The position numbers were made by a program, and so were the translations under genes. Below the pieces are notes generated by a model. It ran no database searches and was not told where the DNA came from. It saw only the letters and a program-made list of their open reading frames with translations. 64,000 nucleotides of DNA, taken from NCBI RefSeq assembly GCF_009905375.1, contig NC_133653.1, positions 59,071,567 through 59,135,566 of the forward strand, in the 5' to 3' direction. This stretch comes from Apium graveolens (Eukaryota > Streptophyta > Magnoliopsida > Apiales > Apiaceae). Positions 32,005 to 45,700 of this stretch are shown in pieces (within the stretch, counting starts at the first letter, position 1; each line of letters opens with the position of its first letter).

Positions 32005-35000
32005 TGTTACGACCGGCATTTTATGTAATATTATTTATGGATTTGGTATAATATTAAAGTCAAATGAAAATATATTCAATGATTGTACGCTAGTGTGAGT
32101 GAAAATTTCTGCATTATAAATTTGCTTTTTGTAGTATATGATTTTTCAAAGCAAGAGTTTATTTAATTTCTTTATTTTTGATTTATAAGGAATATTCTAA
32201 GCTTTGGAAAAATTTTCTTTTAAAAGGTAATTTGTTCACAAATTTTGAAAATGATTTTATAAAGTCTCTAAAAATCCAAGTTATTTTATGGTATAAATTT
32301 TATAATTTTTGAACTTGTATTTTATTTTATAAAAATAAATTATTATAAATTTTAGTTGTCATATTTAGCAAATTACAAGAAAGCCCTTGCATTCAAACCA
32401 CCCTCTCATTCTTTTCAAGGACAAAGAGGACAATTCAAACCCCGCTAACTCTTATTTCTCTAGCCAATTTCCTTCTTTACCCTTGCATGCAAAATGCACC
32501 AAGTATAAGTGGAGGGATAGACTTGTCAATTCTCCTTTCCACTCAAATTTTGTCAAATCAAATACCATAAAAATAAGCAAATGTCATGATCATTCTCATA
32601 CTCCACCCACAACTCACTCTCTCCTCCCTCCCCTTCTCCCTCCTCTCGGCCCTCCTTCCCCCTCACTCTCGGCCTTTAGCCGAGAACCACCCCTCCCCAT
32701 TTTTCTTCATTTCTCCACCAAGATTCTACTCTTTATACAATTAAATGTTATCTCCCATACCATGATCACTCATATTTCAAAGAGTTTTGAGTAGAAAGTT
32801 TAAGTTAAAGGGTTGCATGTAAAGGTTTTAGTGAAACTCAAAATACAATCTTGATTCTTATGGATTTAAGGTTCTTTTTGAGAGGACTACAATGAATGGA
32901 TAAGTGCCAAGTCTTGAGAAGGAAACTCTTGATGATTTAATGGCCATTTCCATCCATTTCATTCGGCCATGACCATATGGGAGCCGAATGAATGGTCCTT
33001 GAAATCATTCTTGTTGTTTTGATCAATTTTTGCATGTTCATGTGATAATGACTTGAATTTTGTGGTGAAAATTTGATAAAACTCCTTGCATGCTAAGTGA
33101 TCATCTAGGTATACCTTATGCTAGGCTTGCATGTCAATTTTAAGATGGAATATATGTAGAAAATGTGTTGTTTTGGTTTGAAAAACCCGAAGGCATGCAT
33201 GCATGAGGATTTCTCTTAGAATGTTGTAAGATTTTGATCATTTGGAAAGATTTTGTTAGTGAGCCTTAATTTCAGTAGGTATAATGTGTTAATATTGATT
33301 TATGCTTCTTGTTGCATGGTAATAATTCGTGATTATCTTTTATAAAAATGCATACCTTGTTGTTTCAAAAGCATGAAGATTTGTGATTTGTGAAGTGTAG
33401 ATTCTCTTGTTTTGCCATAATTGTACCTTAGGTAAGGATGATCTCACCCAAGGTTATTTTGAGAATAAGGGAGTTAGTTCAGTAGATTACCATGTTTAAG
33501 TCTTGGTTTGAGTATTGGGTTGTTGGTAGTTGAGTTTGTCAAGTCAAAACCTTGGAGAAATGAGAGTTATAGTTTCTGCAGAAAATCAGTTTAGTACGCT
33601 GAGGTTTAGAGTGAGTTTTGACCATGTCATTGGTGTGCACTTTGAGGCCCAAGTCACCAGAAGTTAGTATTGGGAGTATATAAAAGATATTAGGAGTTGG
33701 TTGGAGGTTTGCATGTCATTTGGTTAGGTGCACAAGTAGAATAACAAAATCTGTTCAGCAGGGGACAGTTTTGTTGCAACTTAGAAATAGGGAGATTTGA
33801 CCATGTCATGGGTAGGCCCTCATTAGGCCCTATTGGGCCTTAGTTAGAGGGAGTGTCAGAGAAGTTTTTCCAACCATAGTTCATAGGATATGAGTTAGAA
33901 CCATGTGTCACAAGTTAATTCAAGTAAGGGCATTTTCTGCCCAGAAAAACAGGGGAACCTTGGACTTTTAGCTTAGGCCCAAGAAGGCCCAAGCCAGGCC
34001 CTTGAGCCACATCAAGTTTGTGAGATGCCCTTAGGTCAGGAGAGTCTTGTGTAAAAGTTTTGAAGGAAAACTGGTAGTTTAAGAGTGCCTAATGCACTCA
34101 AGAAACTATAGTTGTCATTCTGAAATTTGCACCAGTGAGCACTATCACTTATCACATAGTTTTAGAACACTTAGAAGTGAGTATTAGGTCGACCACCATA
34201 GTTGTAAGATAGTATAAGGTCAGTAGAGAAAAAGGCACAAGTGAGGGTCAATAGGTTTTGGATAATTTAGGAAAGGCACATCGAGTTAGGATGCCAAAAT
34301 TTGAAGACTTTGTCTAGTTTAGCGACCAAGTGACTTAAGTTGTGAGTCGAGATCATCCAAGCCTAGTGTTGCATTATGGTGTTATTTGGTATTAATATAC
34401 GATATGTGATTATGTGGCTATGTGTGTACATTTAAAATATAAAGGTGGATATAAATTAGGTGCGTATAGGCCTAAGTGCCATCCATGTTTAATTTCGGGT
34501 TGTAAATAGGTTAAGATGGTAAGAATATATTATAATGAGGATTATTATTATTTATGTAGGATCTCAAGACGAGGGAAAACTTGCCATAAAAGTCGAGTGA
34601 AGCTCCAGTTGCTCCTACCAGTCAAACCAGACCAGCCTATCTCAAGGCAAGTGATTCAACTTGACCTTCGTATTTACTATAAACAGTTCATATATATCGA
34701 TGCAATTATCCTGAGTCATTTTGATATGTTTAAATCAAGCGTATCTTTCGTTTATCTTTGAATTATATAGAAATGCCATGAACCCTCGAGTATGTAATGC
34801 AAGTAGTTCAAAAGTCTTTTCATGATAGTTAAATGCCATGATAAAATGAAGAGTTGTTATATTACTTTATTGATCCTCTTGATTAACATGCTGATGATTC
34901 CTAAGTATTGATATCTCATCCTGATACTTGAACCCCTATAGAACCTTACCTTGAACTCTTATAGTCAGAAACTTACCAACATGATTCCTCATTGATTGCT

Positions 35001-36022
35001 ACCCCCTTTCCTATCCTAAAGCTTGACAATTATGATATATATAAATCCTGAGCTAGAGATCATTACCTTAACACCCATAGTATTCGTGAAGCTTATCTTC
35101 TTAATGATCCAACACCTGTACCTTGACGAGAAACCATTGCTTTAAGCCCAGTTTGGCATTACCCCTTCATATTATCTATTAGTCTCACCATATTTTCCTG
35201 TCCAAGTGCTGACATATGAAAACCTTTTGGTTACCCTAATAGAGTAAAGTTTTGTGAATCATGGCCCTGAGATTTAGTACCATATTTCCCATGTTTCGAG
35301 TTGATCTATAATCCCTTAATAAAAATATTAACTGTTAAAAGAGATTTTGTTATAATTCGGCATCAGCTTTTGAAATAAATAAAATGTGGGTTTTCAGTCC
35401 CATAAGGGGATAAATGTTTTCTTGAATAGTGGATCTGGACTGAGACGCGAGTCCTTTCCACACTTATATTAGGCTTAAAAGTTGCCTAGGGATTCCCGTT
35501 AATGTTTTAGAACCCAGCGAGGTTCGGGATTACTTCGCGGCTGATCACCGACTGTAATCCGTAGCGTCATAAAATGATTTTGATTAAGACATGTTTTTAA
35601 AATTGTTTTGATGCAAGAAAAATGATGCCATCTCACATAGTTTTATCTCTCGTTATCATTAGTTATGTCTTTCCATTGTCATTCTTAAAAGTATATCTCA
35701 ATTTATGTTTTGTGTCGTACTGTTAGCACTTGTTGAGCATTTGGCTCACTTCTTGCTTTACCCTGATATTACAGCTAGCAGCTATGGTTAGATTCAAGCA
35801 GACTGCCCGTAAGACCTGTGATGCTGATGCTTATGTTCGAGCTCAGGTAGAATAAGTAATAATAGTTGTGTGAGGACTCGGTATTTGTAATCAGATGTAA
35901 TAGTTGGTAGTGTTGGGCTGTTCCAAACCCTAAACTGTAAGATCTTGGAGTTGGTTGTGTATTCTTCATTAAAATGATGTAATAGCTATATTTATTTTGC
36001 TGTTTAAGTTGGGGGTGTGACA
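32005..36022 (+). repeat. T6 3' LTR, 4.02 kb
   Basis: Near-identical to 22532-26552, with scattered substitutions and small indels such as the shorter TA run at about 35034. It carries the same mini-ORF at 35784-35855. Confidence 0.93.
35784..35855 (+). other. T6 3' LTR copy of the H3-tail-like mini-ORF
   Basis: Same peptide as 26314-26385, preceded by the same acceptor-like ATTACAG and inverted repeat (35734-35748). A copy by reverse transcription, not independent evidence. Confidence 0.5.
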
Positions 36023-36027
36023 AAAAA

Positions 36028-37441
36028 TTAGTATCGAGGATATGTCAAACATACCTAGACGTCTAACATAGGGTATTTCGACCCTGTAGGTTATAGTCGG
36101 GAACACTGAAAGTGGATGATGGACTAAAGATACCCTAGCAATCAGTCGACGAGCTCAGTAGAGTTTCAACAGAAAAAACCTGAGTGTCAAAGTCGAATCC
36201 AATGGGATCTAGTGGTTGGACGTTAAAGCCTGAGCGGCATAGTCGGCTCCGAATTTATCAGTAAGAGTTGTAAAGCCTGTAAGGCAAGTATTTCTGAACT
36301 TTTCTCCAAGACCTATTACCAATGTTTTCGAACTGTTTCATAACATGTCGCTATTAGTAAACATAACTCATGTTTTATAATGCAAATGCTTTAAACTGTT
36401 TAACCTTGTACCCTGATTTTCTTGATTTTGAGCCATAAGCCTTACTCTTTGTAAACCATCCTTTGTTGATCCTCAGACACCAAACCACACAGATATAATA
36501 CTACTCCCTAACTGTATAACTACCAAACATCAATTACTGGAACAAAATTGTTCAAAAACCAGAAACTTTTATACTCCAACCATTCTTTATAATATCAAAG
36601 AATTATACCTTGAAAAATCATTACTGGTCGAGTACCTGATCCTTTACAAGCTGGAATCCATTTCTTATACATACCTTGATATACCCTTGAGATATCCATG
36701 AGTTTCTTTACGCTTTTATTCAAGTGCTTAACCATCATTGATTATGATCTTGTTTATCGAATTATATTGTTTATCATATTGAACTACTTTAGAATTGGAT
36801 AGTTTTTTTTATATATGTGGACCAGATTCGTGGTCAGACCATATCTATGGTCAATTTAGGCCAATGTGTGCCTTGGATCCAGTAGTAAGAGCAGTGCTGC
36901 GTGCTTTGCTCGGGGTTAGTGCGTGACTGATCAGCAGCCTAATCTTGGTTTTAAAACTTAAAATGAACATCCAATTCTAATGATTGTCTAGCAATAAACT
37001 TGATTCCTCTGAATCATCTTGTTTAATCATTGATTAACCCCAATTATTGTCATTGTGACTTGCTGAGCTAGTTATTTCACTCTTGCGAATCTTTTTATGT
37101 ATTCTACAGTTAAGAAGGATACAGTTGATAGCAAAAGTTTCCCAATTCAATGCACGAGCTAGGTTTCCAGATTGAGTTGGATCGAGCTAGCAAGAGCTTA
37201 TTGCGGTAGTGAGATAGTAAGATTGTAAGAATAATTTTATTATCAGTGGTTAGTCAAATTAGATGGGATTTGGTACGATGCAATAAAAGTTAAGGTTGTG
37301 GCTTGTTTTCATACTTTAACCTGTTGCGATCCGTGGTTATGTAAAGAAGGGTTATTGCAAGTAATATGTCTTATACAAGTTTATATATTGTGTATGTGTT
37401 GTGGACCCTAAACTTCTGACCCGGGTTTGGAGGGCGCCACA
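36028..37441 (+). repeat. T5 5' LTR, 3' segment
   Basis: Continues T5 after T6, matching about 61931-63336 with few differences, and ends GGCGCCACA. It includes the GACCA-N6-TGGTC doublet (36820-36852) and an acceptor-like TATTCTACAG at about 37101-37110. The T5 LTR exon candidate ATGCACGAG lies at 37150, but the donor position reads CCAG|AT instead of GT. The palindrome seen in the 3' LTR is damaged here (GTTATTTCAC). Confidence 0.88.
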
Positions 37442-37444
37442 AGT

Positions 37445-37456
37445 TGGTATCAGAGC
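37445..37456 (+). other. T5 primer-binding site (initiator tRNA-Met)
   Basis: TGGTATCAGAGC, 3 nt after the LTR end. The following leader matches that of T1 until T7 interrupts it at 37513. Confidence 0.9.
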
Positions 37457-37513
37457 TACAGGTTATAAGTCACTGAAACAAGCCTAGATTGTCGGGATTG
37501 GGTAGAGGGTTAG

Positions 37514-40500
37514 TATAACACCCTCCAAATCTGGGGTATAGATTTGAGGCATTATTAACAACAATTACCAACTATACCTGCACAAGCGGAATATAAATAT
37601 AATAATTACCCCGAACTATCACTACTCAGGATCTTTTAAGGTTTGAGTTTGGAAACAAGAATCATGCACTACACTTTATTACAAACCCAACTAAATAAAA
37701 CTGTCTCAAGAACTCTCTTTATTACAAAACTTTATTCTATCTACAGTTTCACTACGCAATCTTTTATTCAAACTACACAACACTTTTATTCAACCCAACA
37801 TTACTACTTATCCTGCTACACCTGATCTGGCAATTCAAAACTCTCTTCGGGAATAGGAAGGAACACTCTTGGTATAAGAGGGTCCCGCTGCTTGACTCGC
37901 TTCTTGACTATGCGGGTCCTGATGGGTTTCATTCTCTACCTTAACTGTAAAACAATAGGAGTGACAATAAAAGAAATGAGCCAAAATTGCTCAACAAGCC
38001 TGCAACAATATATATATATATTATAAAGAGAGAGAAATAAATGAACCAATAAGCTGCTGGTTTGAACAACCATCTGTATCTGTATATAATAATAATTTGC
38101 CAATGATGGCGAGTGCCAAATGAACAAGACTGGAAACAAGAACCAACATATGCACTATAACCTGCTGATCAGTCAGAATATAGTGCGGATCTATACCCAA
38201 CTGCATAGACCCAACCAACATTAGGAGTACTCAGGCAACTATGGCCTATTAAATAATGGTCTGGGTAAAACCCAGCCCGTAAAGTAACCATCCAGTCCAA
38301 GGCTTAGCATCCGGAATAATCGGAATGCTATTGATATATCCCAACACCAGGATATACCAGACTATATGTAACAAGGGTAAAGGAATTGAAATATGAACAG
38401 GGAATTCAATAAATTGGGTAAATCAAGAATTGAAATGAAATGGAACAAGTGATAATAAATAGGTAACAGTGTATATGAACAATGATTAGCAAAGAGAATC
38501 GATACGATAGAAAGGAAATATAAATCACTATTCTGAATTTAGAATAGGGGAAAAACTTGCCTTGCGCGTACTTAACCTGGTTTAACTCACTGCCTTCTGA
38601 CCCTAGCTTGCTCTGCCTTGCTAACACTGAACAAATCATGGAAAGATAGGTGTTTAGATAATTTACTATATACGTGTATCTTGAATTGATATCACGCAAC
38701 CTTATCAGTCTACCCATGCGTTTCTATCTGCCTCGCATATATATACATACATTTATACAGCACATCTATTCACATAATCACATAAAGCACGTAGCACGTA
38801 AAGCACATAATTAATTTCTAGATTTATAATTATTTTTAGAATCAATTCTGGGCTTATACCTGCATTACTAGTCGTATCTGATTTTATTATAATTTTTCGG
38901 GATTTATTCAACTCAGTTATATCCCTACTAGGACCTACGAACTATTAATTATCACAAGATCACTCTCTTCCGGAAGAAATTATAAATTACAACCATTTTT
39001 ATTGGATTCGTCTCATTTTTCTGAGTCTAGAGGTCTTCGTTTTGCTCAAATCGGACTAACGGTTTAATTATTATGAATTAAACAAGATTTAATTAATTAA
39101 TAACTAATTATAAATAATGAATTATAATTAAATAATCCTTAATTATATTTTTAGATAATTATTTAATAATTATTGCATTTTAAAATAATTAATCCCTAAT
39201 TATTAGGATTAATTACAATTTATTACACTAATTTACTAATTATTAATACTTACTCGATCAGATCGATTATTTACAAATAATCAATCGATTCTATTAACGG
39301 ATACGCTATTTATCGAATATCTACTATGTGCTCGAATTATAATCTAACTCAACGATTAATTACTCGTATAAATACGAGCTACTCGTAATCCTCACATAAT
39401 TATCGAACTATTACATTATTACTGAAACTTATACGATTCGTTAATTAATTAGTTATCGGTATTTAATTATACGATACAAATAATTACTATAATATTATTC
39501 GAATAACTATCGCTCGAATACTAATTCTAATTATCGAATTACTATTCGCATTATTAACTAATTATTAGATTATTAATCATATCACTTAATTATTTCTAAT
39601 TCTTATTTATTAATTAATTACCTAATTATTAATTAATTACCCAATTATTAATTAATTAGATAACTAATAAATAATTAGATAAATAATTAAATAATTAATT
39701 AAATAATTAAATTCGAATTTATAAATTAATAAAATAATTTAGAAATTAATAATACTATTTTTCAGAATTTAAATCTAATTTTTATTTACTTTTTAGAATT
39801 ATTAAAAACAAATTTTATTATACTAAAATATAAATAAATAATTAATTTATCAAAAACACACAACAGGGAAAGGGGTTAGGGTTGTAAGGATCAATCCCGG
39901 GTCGTTTCCCGGGTCGAAACCGGGTCGACTCCGGGTTGATGAAGAACAGCGGCTGCCTGAACTGAACCCGACGCCGGCGGGCTGTTTTCCGGCGACTTCG
40001 AATCGAACAAACGAACCACGAAGACACCTCGTTTCTTCACGTTTTCAACTAAGAGCAACACCATAGCAACGTAACATCCTTCCTCCTCCTTCCTCTGCTG
40101 TTAACGATACCGGAAAACTCAGGAACAGGGCGGCGGCGGCGTTCCGGCGACGCTAAAACGGAAACCAAAACATACAAAACTGGTACCAATCGATCGAGGA
40201 TTCAACGATCTACAAGCTTATGGCAACGAAAACATCTAACAATCAATCAAATAAGAACCCCTAATTCGAGTTTAAATCCGAAAATTATAAAATAAAAATC
40301 GATACCTCTGATGATGATTTTGACGTGATAATCTGATAGAATAGGCTTCGGGCTTCAAATCGGTTACTCACACTTCGATTTCTGACACTCCTATCACGAT
40401 CAAATTGGCTTTGATCCGCAAGAACACTCAAGAACCCTAATTCCCCTTTTCTTAATTTTCTGATTTTTAATATTAATTAAGTGAAAAAAATTAATAACAA

Positions 40501-41107
40501 TTCTGATATTTATATTTATGAAAATAATACCCCTAAATAAAATTAAGGGTCTAATTACACTCCTATTAAAAATATTTGGCCCCAATTTTTTATAATTTTT
40601 GGGTATTAATATTGAATTTTTAAATATCCAATAAATACAAAATAAATACTAAAAATTCCCAAAAATTGTGAAAAATACAAAAATACAAAGAAAAATGATA
40701 TATGATAATTTCATAATCATATAAAAATAGAAATGTGATTTTTGTGGGGTTTTTGGTACCCGAAGGGGTCCGGAAAAGTCGTTTTTCGCGAAAAAGGTCA
40801 ATTTGTAAAACATCTAGGGGTTCAGAATAGCGATACGGTATAGGGCATTTTTGGCAAAATAGGGCCAATGATTTTGTTTGAAATACGGGCTTTTAAAACA
40901 TAGTTTTGAGCTGTACAGGTTTTAATATAATATATATAACTGACGATAAAACGTTCAATAAATATCCAAAACACGTTTGGATCAAAACAACCAACACATA
41001 ACACATAGCAGTCAGGGTTCAACGACTTAACACATTTAATCACATAATAATACACATAATTTATTATTATTATAATATAATACAAGCGTAATTCCTCGGT
41101 CGTTACA
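37514..41107 (-). repeat. T7 3' LTR, 3.59 kb
   Basis: Read on the minus strand from TGTAACGACCGAGG to GGAGGGTGTTATA. It contains an ATTAATTA-rich block (about 39060-39840) and a GC-rich block (39890-40160). Short ORFs at 38406-38717, 39842-41085 and elsewhere recur in the other LTR because it is a copy; none has a recognised domain. Confidence 0.93.
37816..37932 (-). other. T7 3' LTR copy of the LTR mini-ORF
   Basis: 38-codon frame beginning MKPIRTRIVKKRVKQRDP. It has the same protein sequence as the 5' LTR copy at 47413-47529, the one visible difference in this stretch being a synonymous lysine codon. Confidence 0.5.
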
Positions 41108-41120
41108 TTCTCCCCCCCTT
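41108..41120 (-). other. T7 polypurine tract
   Basis: AAGGGGGGGAGAA on the minus strand, between the gag-pol end and the 3' LTR. Confidence 0.85.
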
Positions 41121-41224
41121 AACAAGATTCTGTCCTCAGAATCTAATTATGCAAATAACTGAGGATACTTTTCTAGCATTTCACTTTCAAGCTCCCAGGT
41201 TGATTCTTCAACCACTGGGTTTCT

Positions 41225-44200
41225 CTATAAAACTCTCACTAATGACACAGACTTATTTCTTAATACCCTCTCTTGCCTATCTAGAATTCTTATTGGCAGT
41301 TCTACATAGGACAAATCTGCCTGAAGTTCTACTGGTTCATACTCTATTATATGCCTTGTATCAGGATTATACCTCTTAAGCATAGATACATGAAATACGT
41401 TGTGAATGTGCTGCATATGGGGTGGTAGAGCTAACTCGTACGCAACCTTCCAAACTTTCTTCAAAATTTCAAATGGTCCAACGTATCGTGGCTTCAATTT
41501 CCCTTTATTGCCAAATCTGGTCAATCCTTTCCATGGCGATATTTTGAGCAATACGTGTTCTCCTTCCTGATAGTCCATATCCTTCCTGGCTTGGTTTGCA
41601 TATCTGCTTTGTCTGTTTTGTGCTGCCTCGATTCGTTTTCGAATAAGATTAATCTTTTCTTTTGTCTGCTGAATTAATTCTGGACCCAAAATCTTGCGTT
41701 CTCCAACTTCATCCCAATGCACGGGTGATCTACATTTCCTCCCATATAATGCTTCATACGGTGGCATTCCAATACTGGCGTGATAGCTATTATTATAAGA
41801 AAATTCCACTAGGGGTAAATGTTCATCCCAACTGCCTTCAAAATCGATCGCACAAACTCGTAGCATGTCTTCAATCGTTTGAATTGTCCTTTCACTTTGG
41901 CCGTCAGTTTGCGGATGATAAGCTGTACTCATATTCAACTTCGTTCCTAGACATTCTTGGAATTGTCTCCAAAATCTTGAATTAAAACGAGGATCTCGAT
42001 CCGATACAATTGATACTGGTACTCCATGACGCATCACAATTTCTTTGAGATACATGTGCACTAATTTGTCGAGCGAAAATCTTTCATTAATTGGTAGAAA
42101 ATGTGCCGACTTCGTAAGTCTATCAATGATTACCCATATCGCATCATGATTTGCCCTAGTCCTCGGTAGTCCTACCACAAAATCCATCGCTAGATGTTCC
42201 CATTTCCATTCTGGAATGTCTAATGGTTGCAATAACCCACTCGGACGTTGGTGTTCTGCTTTAACTCGCTGGCATGTGTAGCATTTACTCACCCATTCTG
42301 CTATCTCCTTCTTCATATTCGGCCACCAAAAGTTTTCCTTCAAATCGCGATACATTTTCGTGCTTCCTGGATGAATGGAATACTTCGAATTGTGCGCATC
42401 TCGCATAATTTCTTCTTTTAATTCTGCCACGTTAGGGATCCAGATTCTCGATGCAAAGCGTAAAATTCCTTCATTATCTTTCTGAGTTGTAATCTCTTCT
42501 CCTGTTAAGTTGTCGTCTTGACTCATCACTTCTTCTTGACAACGGCGAATCTTTTCCAGCAATTCTGGTTGGAAAGTCATAGCGTAGATAGTTCCTGCAG
42601 ATTCATTGGGAATACGAATCTCGATTTCCAATTTGTCGAATTCCCTGGCCAATTCTTCGCATGAAGTTAACCGATTCAATCTCTCTTTTCTGCTTAGCAC
42701 ATCCGCTACAACATTTGCTTTTCCTGGATGATAACTGATTGTAACATCATAATCTTTAATCAATTCCAGCCATCGACGTTGTCGCATGTTCAGTTCTTTT
42801 TGCGTGAAGATATACTTCAGACTTTTATGATCCGTGTAGATTTCACATTTTTCACCGTACAGATAATGTCTCCAAAGCTTCAATGCAAATACAATTGCTG
42901 CCAATTCCAGATCATGCATAGGATATTTCTGCTCATGAGGTTTAAGTTGTCTCGACGCATATGCAATGACGTTACCATGTTGCATCAACACACATCCTAA
43001 ACCACGATATGAAGCGTCACTGTAAATAACAAAATTTCCTTGCTCGTCTGGCAGTACTAATACTGGTGCCGTCACCAACCGATTCTTCAACTCTTGAAAA
43101 CTTTCTTCACACTTACTATTCCATTCGAACTTTTCACTTTGTCGAGTTAACTTGGTCAGCGGTGTTGCTATTTTCGCAAAATCTTTGACAAATCTTCGAT
43201 AATATCCTGCCAAACCTAAGAAACTTCGAACCTCTGTTGGCGTCTTTGGTCTTTCCCAATTCAACACAGCTTCAATCTTTGCTGGATCAACTTGAATGTC
43301 TTCTCTGCTGATGATGTGCCCTAGAAACTGCACTTCTTTCAACCAAAATTCGCATTTGGAAAATTTTGCATAAAGCTGCTCCTTCCGTAATATCTCCAAT
43401 GTCGTTCTTAAATGCGCTGCATGCTCTTCTTCCGTCTTTGAATAGATCAAGATGTCATCAATAAATATAATGATAAACTTATCCAAATACTTCTTGAATA
43501 TTCGATTCATCAAATCCATAAACGCTGCAGGTGCATTCGTCAATCCAAAAGCCATTACAAGAAATTCATAGTGTCCGTACCTTGTTCTAAATGCTGTCTT
43601 TGGAATATCTTCGGCCTTGATCTTTAACTGATGATAGCCTGATCGTAGGTCGATTTTCGAAAACCATGCTGCTCCTTTTAGTTGATCAAATAAATCATCA
43701 ATGCGAGGTAAAGGATATTTATTCTTGATAGTTAACTTGTTCAGCTCACGATAATCAATACACAGTCGCATACTACCATCCTTCTTTTTCACGAACAATA
43801 CTGGCGCACCCCATGGGGATACACTTGGCCTTATAATTCCTTTGTCAAGAAGTTCTTGCAACTGCTTTGCTAATTCCCTCATTTCAACAGGTGCCATTCG
43901 ATATGGACCTTTCGAAATTGGTTCAGTCCCTGGCGTCAAGTCAATAGTGAATTCGATTTCTCGATCTGGTGGAAGTCCTGGTAATTCGTCTGGAAAAACA
44001 TCAAGAAATTCACAAACTACAGGAATATCTTCAATCTTCAAATTTCCCTTATCCATATCCCGTACATAGGCTAAATAAGCTTGACATCCTTGACGTAGCA
44101 ATCTTCTCGTCTGCATTATTGATAGGAATTTCTGCTTTTGCTTCTCACCTTTAAATATTACCGTTTTATTTTCTTCAGTTTGCAATTTCACTCTCTTATT

Positions 44201-45700
44201 CGCACAATCAATTTGAGCATTATTACTAGACAGCCAATCCATTCCTAAAATAATATCAAACTCCCCTAACCTAAAAGGTATCAAATCAACTGAAAAATGA
44301 CATCTCCCTATCTCAATATCACAGCTCGGACATACTCGATCTACTGCAACCTGATCATTATTCGCTAATTTTATGACTAACACTTCATCCAACCACTGAA
44401 TCTCACAATCTATCTTAGAGATAAAAGCTTCAGAAATAAAAGATCTAGTAGCTCCTGAATCAATCAATACCAAAGCATTTACGGAATTTACAGGGAGTGT
44501 ACCTGCAACCACATTCGGACTCTGTACCGCTTCCTTCATTGACATGTTGAAAGTCCTTGCTCTGGGCTGATTTTGCTGTGGTAGTGGAGGTGGAGGTAAT
44601 GCTAAAATTCTTGGAATACTGGCAGCCATTGCAATTCCTCTGCAGTCTTTGGCGATATGTCCTTTTCTCCCACATTGGAAACAAGTAACTTCTGCCTTTC
44701 CCATTGGACATTCTCCAGAATAGTGTCCCCTTTGCTTGCACTTGAAACACGTAACATTTAGCTTGTTGCAAACTCCTGTATGCTTTCTACCACACATTCT
44801 ACAATCAGGTATAAGCGGTCGGATAAGTCTCTGCTGAATTGGGGCTGGAAGTCGATTTCCCATCCTCTGATTGTTCTGCTCTGGCCTTTTAAAATTTACT
44901 TTTCCCCGAGCTTGAAATCCCGGCCTTTTGTTGAAACGATTCTGAAAATTTCCTGGTCCTTTCTCTTTCTGAGCTGCTTCGCTTTCTCCTTCAATAATCA
45001 TAGCCTTCTGAACAACAGCCATATAAGTTGTCAATTCAAACACAGCTACCCTGCTACGAATCCATGGTTTCAGTCCTTGCTGAAATCTCTTGGCCCGCTT
45101 CTCGTCCGTATCCACCTGCTCTGGAACAAACCTTGCCAATTCAGTAAACTTAATCTCATAATCCGCAAGCGATAAGTTGTCTTGTTTCAGCTCCAGGAAC
45201 TTGATCTCCATCTGGTTCTTCATAAAACGAGGAAAATATTTCTCCAAGAAAAGATCAGTGAATCTGTTCCAGGTCACCACACCTTCTTCCAAAGCTTTCT
45301 TTGATTCCCACCAGTAATTAGCTTCGCCTTTTAGAAAATAGCTAGCGAAATCTGTCTTCTGCTCTTCCTTAACTTTTACCAACGAAAAAGCCTTTTCCAT
45401 CTCTTTCAGCCAAGCTCTCGCTTTTGTAGGATCTGTGGAACCCATAAATTCCGGTGGCTTCACCGACTGAAATTGCTTGAAAGTAATCGTAGGTGCTGCT
45501 GGTGGTATTTGATGTCCTGGATGAGCGGCTTGCTGTAACATCTGTTGCTGGAACTGCTGTTGCTGCTGCTGTATTTGTTGTTGCATCATCAACATCTGCT
45601 GTTGCATGAGATTAAACATCTGATCCATCTGTTTATTATTGTTTTGGCCATCGGTGTTTCCATTCGATGAGTCGGGCTGCGCTTTTCTCTTAGGTGCCAT
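41225..45700 (-). CDS. T7 gag-pol polyprotein, truncated in the chromodomain
   Basis: One open frame of 1,491 codons from [10 protein letters not shown] (ATG ends 45700). The ATG follows TTTACCAG by 3 nt; the in-frame upstream methionine at 45751 looks accidental. Approximate residues: glutamine-rich N terminus 25-60; capsid 75-230; three Cys clusters 295-355 ([28 protein letters not shown]); protease [10 protein letters not shown] about 415; [12 protein letters not shown] about 747; RNase H YSDAS about 893; integrase HHCC 1105-1155 and catalytic D-D-E about 1180, 1235 and 1272; chromodomain from about 1457. A TAG at 41225-41227 replaces a tryptophan codon. The frame continues to a normal stop at 41147-41149, so 26 codons including the chromodomain C-terminal helix are lost. 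Core enzymes look intact. Confidence 0.95.
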   Translation of the reverse strand: MAPKRKAQPDSSNGNTDGQNNNKQMDQMFNLMQQQMLMMQQQIQQQQQQFQQQMLQQAAHPGHQIPPAAPTITFKQFQSVKPPEFMGSTDPTKARAWLKEMEKAFSLVKVKEEQKTDFASYFLKGEANYWWESKKALEEGVVTWNRFTDLFLEKYFPRFMKNQMEIKFLELKQDNLSLADYEIKFTELARFVPEQVDTDEKRAKRFQQGLKPWIRSRVAVFELTTYMAVVQKAMIIEGESEAAQKEKGPGNFQNRFNKRPGFQARGKVNFKRPEQNNQRMGNRLPAPIQQRLIRPLIPDCRMCGRKHTGVCNKLNVTCFKCKQRGHYSGECPMGKAEVTCFQCGRKGHIAKDCRGIAMAASIPRILALPPPPLPQQNQPRARTFNMSMKEAVQSPNVVAGTLPVNSVNALVLIDSGATRSFISEAFISKIDCEIQWLDEVLVIKLANNDQVAVDRVCPSCDIEIGRCHFSVDLIPFRLGEFDIILGMDWLSSNNAQIDCANKRVKLQTEENKTVIFKGEKQKQKFLSIMQTRRLLRQGCQAYLAYVRDMDKGNLKIEDIPVVCEFLDVFPDELPGLPPDREIEFTIDLTPGTEPISKGPYRMAPVEMRELAKQLQELLDKGIIRPSVSPWGAPVLFVKKKDGSMRLCIDYRELNKLTIKNKYPLPRIDDLFDQLKGAAWFSKIDLRSGYHQLKIKAEDIPKTAFRTRYGHYEFLVMAFGLTNAPAAFMDLMNRIFKKYLDKFIIIFIDDILIYSKTEEEHAAHLRTTLEILRKEQLYAKFSKCEFWLKEVQFLGHIISREDIQVDPAKIEAVLNWERPKTPTEVRSFLGLAGYYRRFVKDFAKIATPLTKLTRQSEKFEWNSKCEESFQELKNRLVTAPVLVLPDEQGNFVIYSDASYRGLGCVLMQHGNVIAYASRQLKPHEQKYPMHDLELAAIVFALKLWRHYLYGEKCEIYTDHKSLKYIFTQKELNMRQRRWLELIKDYDVTISYHPGKANVVADVLSRKERLNRLTSCEELAREFDKLEIEIRIPNESAGTIYAMTFQPELLEKIRRCQEEVMSQDDNLTGEEITTQKDNEGILRFASRIWIPNVAELKEEIMRDAHNSKYSIHPGSTKMYRDLKENFWWPNMKKEIAEWVSKCYTCQRVKAEHQRPSGLLQPLDIPEWKWEHLAMDFVVGLPRTRANHDAIWVIIDRLTKSAHFLPINERFSLDKLVHMYLKEIVMRHGVPVSIVSDRDPRFNSRFWRQFQECLGTKLNMSTAYHPQTDGQSERTIQTIEDMLRVCAIDFEGSWDEHLPLVEFSYNNSYHASIGMPPYEALYGRKCRSPVHWDEVGERKILGPELIQQTKEKINLIRKRIEAAQNRQSRYANQARKDMDYQEGEHVLLKISPWKGLTRFGNKGKLKPRYVGPFEILKKVWKVAYELALPPHMQHIHNVFHVSMLKRYNPDTRHIIEYEPVELQADLSYVELPIRILDRQERVLRNKSVSLVRVL

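Larger units (their letters stand above)
22532..36022 (+). mobile_element. T6: complete Tekay element inserted in T5 LTR
   Basis: 13,491 bp with two full LTRs (22532-26552 and 32005-36022), a primer site, ORF0, gag-pol, a polypurine tract and a 5-bp target duplication AAAAA (22527-22531 and 36023-36027). The uninterrupted site GGGTAAAAATTAG survives at about 61923-61933 in the T5 3' LTR. The two LTRs differ only at scattered positions by eye, so insertion was fairly recent. Coding lesions are listed under its gag-pol. Confidence 0.95.

Noticed and set aside
38406..38717. ORFs in T7 LTRs (38406-38717, 39842-40027, 40400-41085 and copies at 48001-50692)
   Set aside because: AT-rich, no domains, identical only because the LTRs are recent copies.
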